Source: Gammaproteobacteria bacterium
GTDB lineage: Bacteria; Pseudomonadota; Gammaproteobacteria; JACKNK01
Assembly (NCBI GenBank): GCA_024234895.1
Contig: JACKNJ010000008.1
Location: 62,001 to 126,000, forward strand
Direction of reading: 5' to 3'
DNA length: 64,000 bases
Shown: positions 61,241 to 64,000 of the stretch, one piece after another
Layout of the letters: each line of letters begins with the position of its first letter
How positions within the stretch are numbered: position 1 is the first letter of the stretch
Notes under the pieces: model-generated
What the model saw: the letters and a program-made list of their open reading frames with translations, nothing else
Told to the model about the DNA's origin: nothing
The model's database searches: none
Translations under genes and position numbers: made by a program

Positions 61241-61320
61241 CCCGTAGGATGCCGGTGAGCGCAGCGAACCGCATCATTCGCGCGACATGGTGCGGTTCGC
61301 TTCGCTCACCACACCCTACC
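61241..61320. repeat. Palindromic repeat upstream of the exported protein
   Basis: GTAGGATGCCGGTGAGCGCA and GCGAACCGCA on the left pair with TGCGGTTCGC and TTCGCTCACCACACCCTAC on the right. A single left arm of the same family occurs at 62010-62046. The type is common in proteobacterial intergenic DNA. Confidence 0.75.
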
Positions 61321-61372
61321 TGAGGAGGGACTTGGGACCGAGCCTCGCACTGTTTCATCACCCTCAACCATC

Positions 61373-61399
61373 ACGCCTTGCGTTAGTCACGCGAGGCGT
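61373..61399. promoter_or_regulatory. Candidate HigA operator
   Basis: ACGCCTTGCGT (61373-61383) and ACGCGAGGCGT (61389-61399) form an 11-bp inverted repeat with one mismatch and a five-base centre, 13 bases before the higB start. Antitoxins of the HigA type repress their own operon by binding such palindromes. Confidence 0.6.
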
Positions 61400-61411
61400 T
61401 ACTATTTCAGC

Positions 61412-61690
61412 ATGATCCGCTCGTTCAAGTGCAGGGACACACAGACGTTGGCCAGCGGGCAATCCGTCGCACGCTTCAGCCAGATCACCAAGGTGGCGCG
61501 CCGGAAGCTGCGCCAACTGGAAATCTCCTCGACGCTGAACGACCTGCGAATCCCGCCGGGCAATCGTCTCGAAGCACTCAAAGGCGATCGGACAGGCAGC
61601 CACAGCATCCGCATCAACGATCAATGGCGAATCTGCTTTCGCTGGTCGGACGGCGGTGCCGACGACGTTGAAATCGTCGATTACCACTGA
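61412..61690 (+). CDS. higB: HigB-type toxin
   Basis: RelE-superfamily ribosome-dependent mRNA interferase, 92 residues. Family features are PPGNRLEALKGDRTG, SIRINDQWRICFRW and the C-terminal DDVEIVDYH. Toxin-first order, with the antitoxin 12 bases downstream, is typical of higBA. Nothing suggests inactivation. Confidence 0.92.
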   Translation: MIRSFKCRDTQTLASGQSVARFSQITKVARRKLRQLEISSTLNDLRIPPGNRLEALKGDRTGSHSIRINDQWRICFRWSDGGADDVEIVDYH

Positions 61691-61702
61691 GGCCACCCCA
61701 TC

Positions 61703-62002
61703 ATGAGCAATCTCGATCCCGTCACCCCCGGCGAACTCCTGAAGGAGGAGTTCCTGATCCCCATGGGCCTGAGCCAGTACCGGCTCGCCAAGGAGATCGG
61801 TGTGCCCGCGCAACGCATCGGCGAGATCGTCGTCGGCAAGCGCGCGATCACCGCCGACACCGATCTGCGTCTGTGCCGCTTTTTCGGTCTGTCCAACGGC
61901 TACTGGCTGCGCGCGCAGGCGGCGCATGACACCGAGGTCGCGGCGCGCGCCCTCAAGGACACCCTCGCCAAAATCAAACCCTGGTCGTCGCACGCGGCCT
62001 GA
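61703..62002 (+). CDS. higA: HigA-type antitoxin
   Basis: 99 residues with an N-terminal XRE helix-turn-helix (GLSQYRLAKEIGVPAQRIGE) preceded by the family motif PGELLKEEFL. It should neutralise HigB and bind the operator at 61373-61399. Confidence 0.93.
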   Translation: MSNLDPVTPGELLKEEFLIPMGLSQYRLAKEIGVPAQRIGEIVVGKRAITADTDLRLCRFFGLSNGYWLRAQAAHDTEVAARALKDTLAKIKPWSSHAA

Positions 62003-62009
62003 ACCACCG

Positions 62010-62046
62010 GTCGCAGGATGCCGGTGCGCGCGGCGAACCGCATCGT
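62010..62046 (+). repeat. Single repeat arm related to 61241-61320
   Basis: CGCAGGATGCCGGTGCGCGC and GGCGAACCGCATC match the left arm of the element 0.8 kb upstream, but no right arm follows. The rest of 62047-62465 shows no gene or repeat I can support. Confidence 0.5.
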
Positions 62047-62469
62047 TCGCGATCAGGGCTATCGACACGCACCGTGGCCGGTAATGCCCGCCCCCCAAAG
62101 GAGCGCCCGTCGGCAGGCTGAAAGCCACCGCCCACCTGCCCTATCCGCCTCCCTGACACCGCCGTCTCCGTCATGACTGACAGGATTTTCCACGTCCACT
62201 GACAATTCATGTCGCTCGCTGGTCTTGGAGTGTCACTCTGCGGCGCGGACCAGCCTTGCGTCCGATCGCCGCCCCACTCCCTGCCTGCGCCACCAGGCCC
62301 ATCCCAAGAACGCCACGGGGCGCGGGCGCCATCACCCCGGTAAGGGGAAAAATGAGGCGGATCAACGTTTCAGTAAGCGCTGATCCTCGCTGACACACGG
62401 CCCCCGCATGCCCGTATAACGCTTCACGCAAGCGCCAAAAGAGGCGGACACGCGACCAGAAACCAGACT

Positions 62470-62486
62470 TGGCACACGAAGTGCTT
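62470..62486 (+). promoter_or_regulatory. Sigma-54 type -24/-12 promoter
   Basis: TGGCACACGAAGTGCTT: GG at 62471-62472 and GC at 62483-62484 are separated by the required ten bases, and the TGGCAC half is perfect; the -12 half is GTGCT against TTGCT/A. Predicted start is near 62496, giving a leader of about 50 bases to the ATG at 62547. An activator site would be expected in the 460 bases upstream. Confidence 0.72.
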
Positions 62487-62546
62487 ATTGCCAATCAAAC
62501 AACAGCGCCCAAGCGCCCGAAGCACTCACTCATGCAGGTCCATGCC

Positions 62547-63416
62547 ATGCGTATTTCCACTCATCTCCGTGCTCAGATTCTCGCCTCCGCCGTCCTGCTG
62601 GCCAGCACGTCCGGGGCGATGGCCTACACCATCGACGGTGACATTCACGACTGGGGCCTGAACCACACCGGCCAGGACAGCGACTGGACCCCGAACAGCG
62701 GCGTCAGTTACGCCGTGTCCGACCAGAACAACAACGAGCTGTCCGGCGGCTACGTTTACAACTTCACGCAGTTGGGCGCCCTTGGTTACGGCGACCAGCC
62801 CTACGACGCCGAGGCGATCTACCTCGACTTCGACTCGACCTACATGTACTTCATGGTCATCACCGGTCGCCCGGAGAACGTCTCCCAGTACCCGGCCGGC
62901 GACATCGCGATCGATTTCGGCAGCAACGGCAGCTGGGAATACGGCATCGAGACCCGCGGCAACAACGGCTATGCCAAGGGCGACCTGGTCGCCGTGAGCA
63001 ACTGGGCGCTGGGCAACCCCTACGCCGCCGCCGGCGTCACCGAGATCCAGGGCGGCACCGTCGTCTCCGACACCGGCGACGGCAACGCGCTGGTCTACGG
63101 CAACAAGATCACCGATATCGGTCGCTACACCTCCGATTCCGACGACGACCACTACGCCATCGAAGGCCGCGTCGCGCTGGCCGATTTCGCCCTCTACGCC
63201 GGCCAGAGCTTCACGATCCACTGGACCATGGGTTGCGGCAACGACGAAATCCACCTGTCGGGCACCATGCCGACCCCGCCGGGCGGTGGCGGCGAAGTCC
63301 CGGTTCCGGGCACCGGCCTGCTGCTCGGCGGCACCCTGGTCGGCTGGGTCATCCAGCGCCGTCGCCAGATCGCCAAGCCGGTCACCGACGAGCAGGACGA
63401 CGCTCAGCAAGCCTGA
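62547..63416 (+). CDS. Secreted PEP-CTERM-like protein
   Basis: 289 residues from the ATG at 62547; an ATG at 62532 would add five. Signal peptide QILASAVLLASTSGAMA. The mature part begins YTIDGDIHDWG, resembling carbohydrate-binding folds with an IDGxxxDW opening, and later has FTIHWTMGCGND, a phrase seen in many PEP-CTERM proteins. The C-terminus carries a proline-glycine motif (EVPVPGTG), a hydrophobic helix LLLGGTLVGWVI and the basic stop QRRRQ, the exosortase sorting plan. Unusually, 15 acidic residues follow the basic stop. No exosortase is in the window. Confidence 0.8.
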   Translation: MRISTHLRAQILASAVLLASTSGAMAYTIDGDIHDWGLNHTGQDSDWTPNSGVSYAVSDQNNNELSGGYVYNFTQLGALGYGDQPYDAEAIYLDFDSTYMYFMVITGRPENVSQYPAGDIAIDFGSNGSWEYGIETRGNNGYAKGDLVAVSNWALGNPYAAAGVTEIQGGTVVSDTGDGNALVYGNKITDIGRYTSDSDDDHYAIEGRVALADFALYAGQSFTIHWTMGCGNDEIHLSGTMPTPPGGGGEVPVPGTGLLLGGTLVGWVIQRRRQIAKPVTDEQDDAQQA

Positions 63417-63455
63417 ACCCCGCTTTACGCCCGCTGACCGGGACTGGTAAATCCA

Positions 63456-63489
63456 AGGGCGTGCCCATTCGCGGGCACGCCTTTTTTTG
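63456..63489 (+). terminator. Rho-independent terminator after the PEP-CTERM-like gene
   Basis: GGCGTGCCC (63458-63466) pairs with GGGCACGCC (63473-63481) and is followed by seven T. It ends the monocistronic unit started by the sigma-54 type element. Confidence 0.92.
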
Positions 63490-63566
63490 CTGCACGCCGC
63501 GTCGAACGTGCCCTGCTACCATGCGCCGCCGCCCGCGTATGCGGGTTCTTTCACAGGTTCCCAGCC

Positions 63567-64000
63567 ATGAACATCGATGCACTCAACCGCGACCACGGGG
63601 TCGCGGGCCGGGTCGAATTCCTTGCCGGTCGCGGCAGTCTGCCGATGATCCACGTCCACAACGACGCCGCCGACGCGGTGATCTCGATCTACGGCGGGCA
63701 GGTGCTGTCCTACCGTCCGAAGGCGACCGGCCGCGAGATGCTGTTCCTCAGCGAACACGCCTATTACGCCGAGGGCAAGGCCATCAAGGGCGGCGTGCCG
63801 GTCTGCTGGCCCTGGTTCGGCGCGGACCCGGAAGGCAAGGGACGCCCGGCCCACGGTTTCGCGCGCAACCGCATGTGGTCGGTGTTCGGCGTCGATGCCA
63901 GCAACGACGGTGTGACCAAGGTGACCATCGGCTTCGATTCGGACGACGACACCCGCAAGCTGTGGCCGCACGACTTCCGCCTGCGCCTGGTCGTGACCGT
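63567..64000 (+). CDS. D-hexose-6-phosphate mutarotase, C-terminus cut by the window edge
   Basis: First 144 residues of a YeaD-type aldose-1-epimerase-like protein. The beta-sandwich opening has AVISIYGGQVLSYRP, then EMLFLSEHAYY, the family motif IKGGVPVCWPWFGADPEG and HGFARNRMW with the catalytic-region histidine. The substrate is probably glucose-6-phosphate or a related phosphosugar. The frame runs to the last base. Confidence 0.9.
   Translation, partial: MNIDALNRDHGVAGRVEFLAGRGSLPMIHVHNDAADAVISIYGGQVLSYRPKATGREMLFLSEHAYYAEGKAIKGGVPVCWPWFGADPEGKGRPAHGFARNRMWSVFGVDASNDGVTKVTIGFDSDDDTRKLWPHDFRLRLVVT

Noticed and set aside
62207..62494. 95-codon minus-strand frame upstream of the PEP-CTERM-like gene
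   Set aside because: Runs through the sigma-54 type element, has no ribosome-binding site and resembles no protein.

Overview
The window is a GC-rich chromosomal segment of a gammaproteobacterium. The marker arrangements are miaB/ybeZ-ybeY-corC-lnt, dusB-fis next to purH, topA-smg-dprA facing def-fmt-rsmB, an RpoH with an intact RpoH box, and many intergenic palindromes of the type centred on GTAGGAGCGGCTTCAGCCGC. I suspect an environmental Chromatiales-like lineage, but no gene here fixes the genus. No tRNA, rRNA, CRISPR array or intact insertion sequence was seen.

Layout. (1) 1-12248, all on the minus strand: the envelope/RNA-maintenance operon miaB ... ybeZ-ybeY-corC-lnt. It is split by a 7.2 kb glycan block holding an FkbM methyltransferase, a flippase, a nucleotide-sugar dehydrogenase, an SDR epimerase and two glycosyltransferases. 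(2) 12307-19631, minus: YihY-type membrane protein, LysM lipoprotein, then a Gld-like ABC exporter operon (ATPase, permease, GldG-like, DUF4340) ending in mutM. (3) 19840-24605, plus: prmA, dusB-fis, purH and a conserved unknown. (4) 24959-30988: a 1462-residue GAF/PAS/GGDEF/EAL protein with a C-terminal CZB zinc-binding domain, then a decayed purH fragment, then a multi-span membrane protein overlapping hemF. (5) 30988-38596, minus: hemF, a small membrane protein, tsaC, topA, smg, dprA and a LysM protein. These are divergent from def-fmt-rsmB, argB and a TSUP permease on plus. (6) 43616-46236: small envelope proteins and a DyP-type peroxidase. (7) 46630-52392, plus: a six-gene Mrp antiporter operon with fused MrpA/MrpB, convergent with rpoH. 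rpoH carries a perfect CIRCE operator. (8) 53527-64000: a DUF302-like exported protein, PrsT (the TPR protein of PEP-CTERM/exosortase systems), ppx, recQ, higBA, a PEP-CTERM-like secreted protein preceded by a sigma-54 type -24/-12 element, and the start of a D-hexose-6-phosphate mutarotase.

Themes. The glycan block, PrsT and the PEP-CTERM-like protein suggest an exopolysaccharide/exosortase surface system whose main cluster lies outside the window; the c-di-GMP enzyme with a zinc sensor could feed into it. Many operon boundaries carry a palindromic repeat. Several of these are nested or interrupted by one another, which suggests a mobile, modular repeat family.
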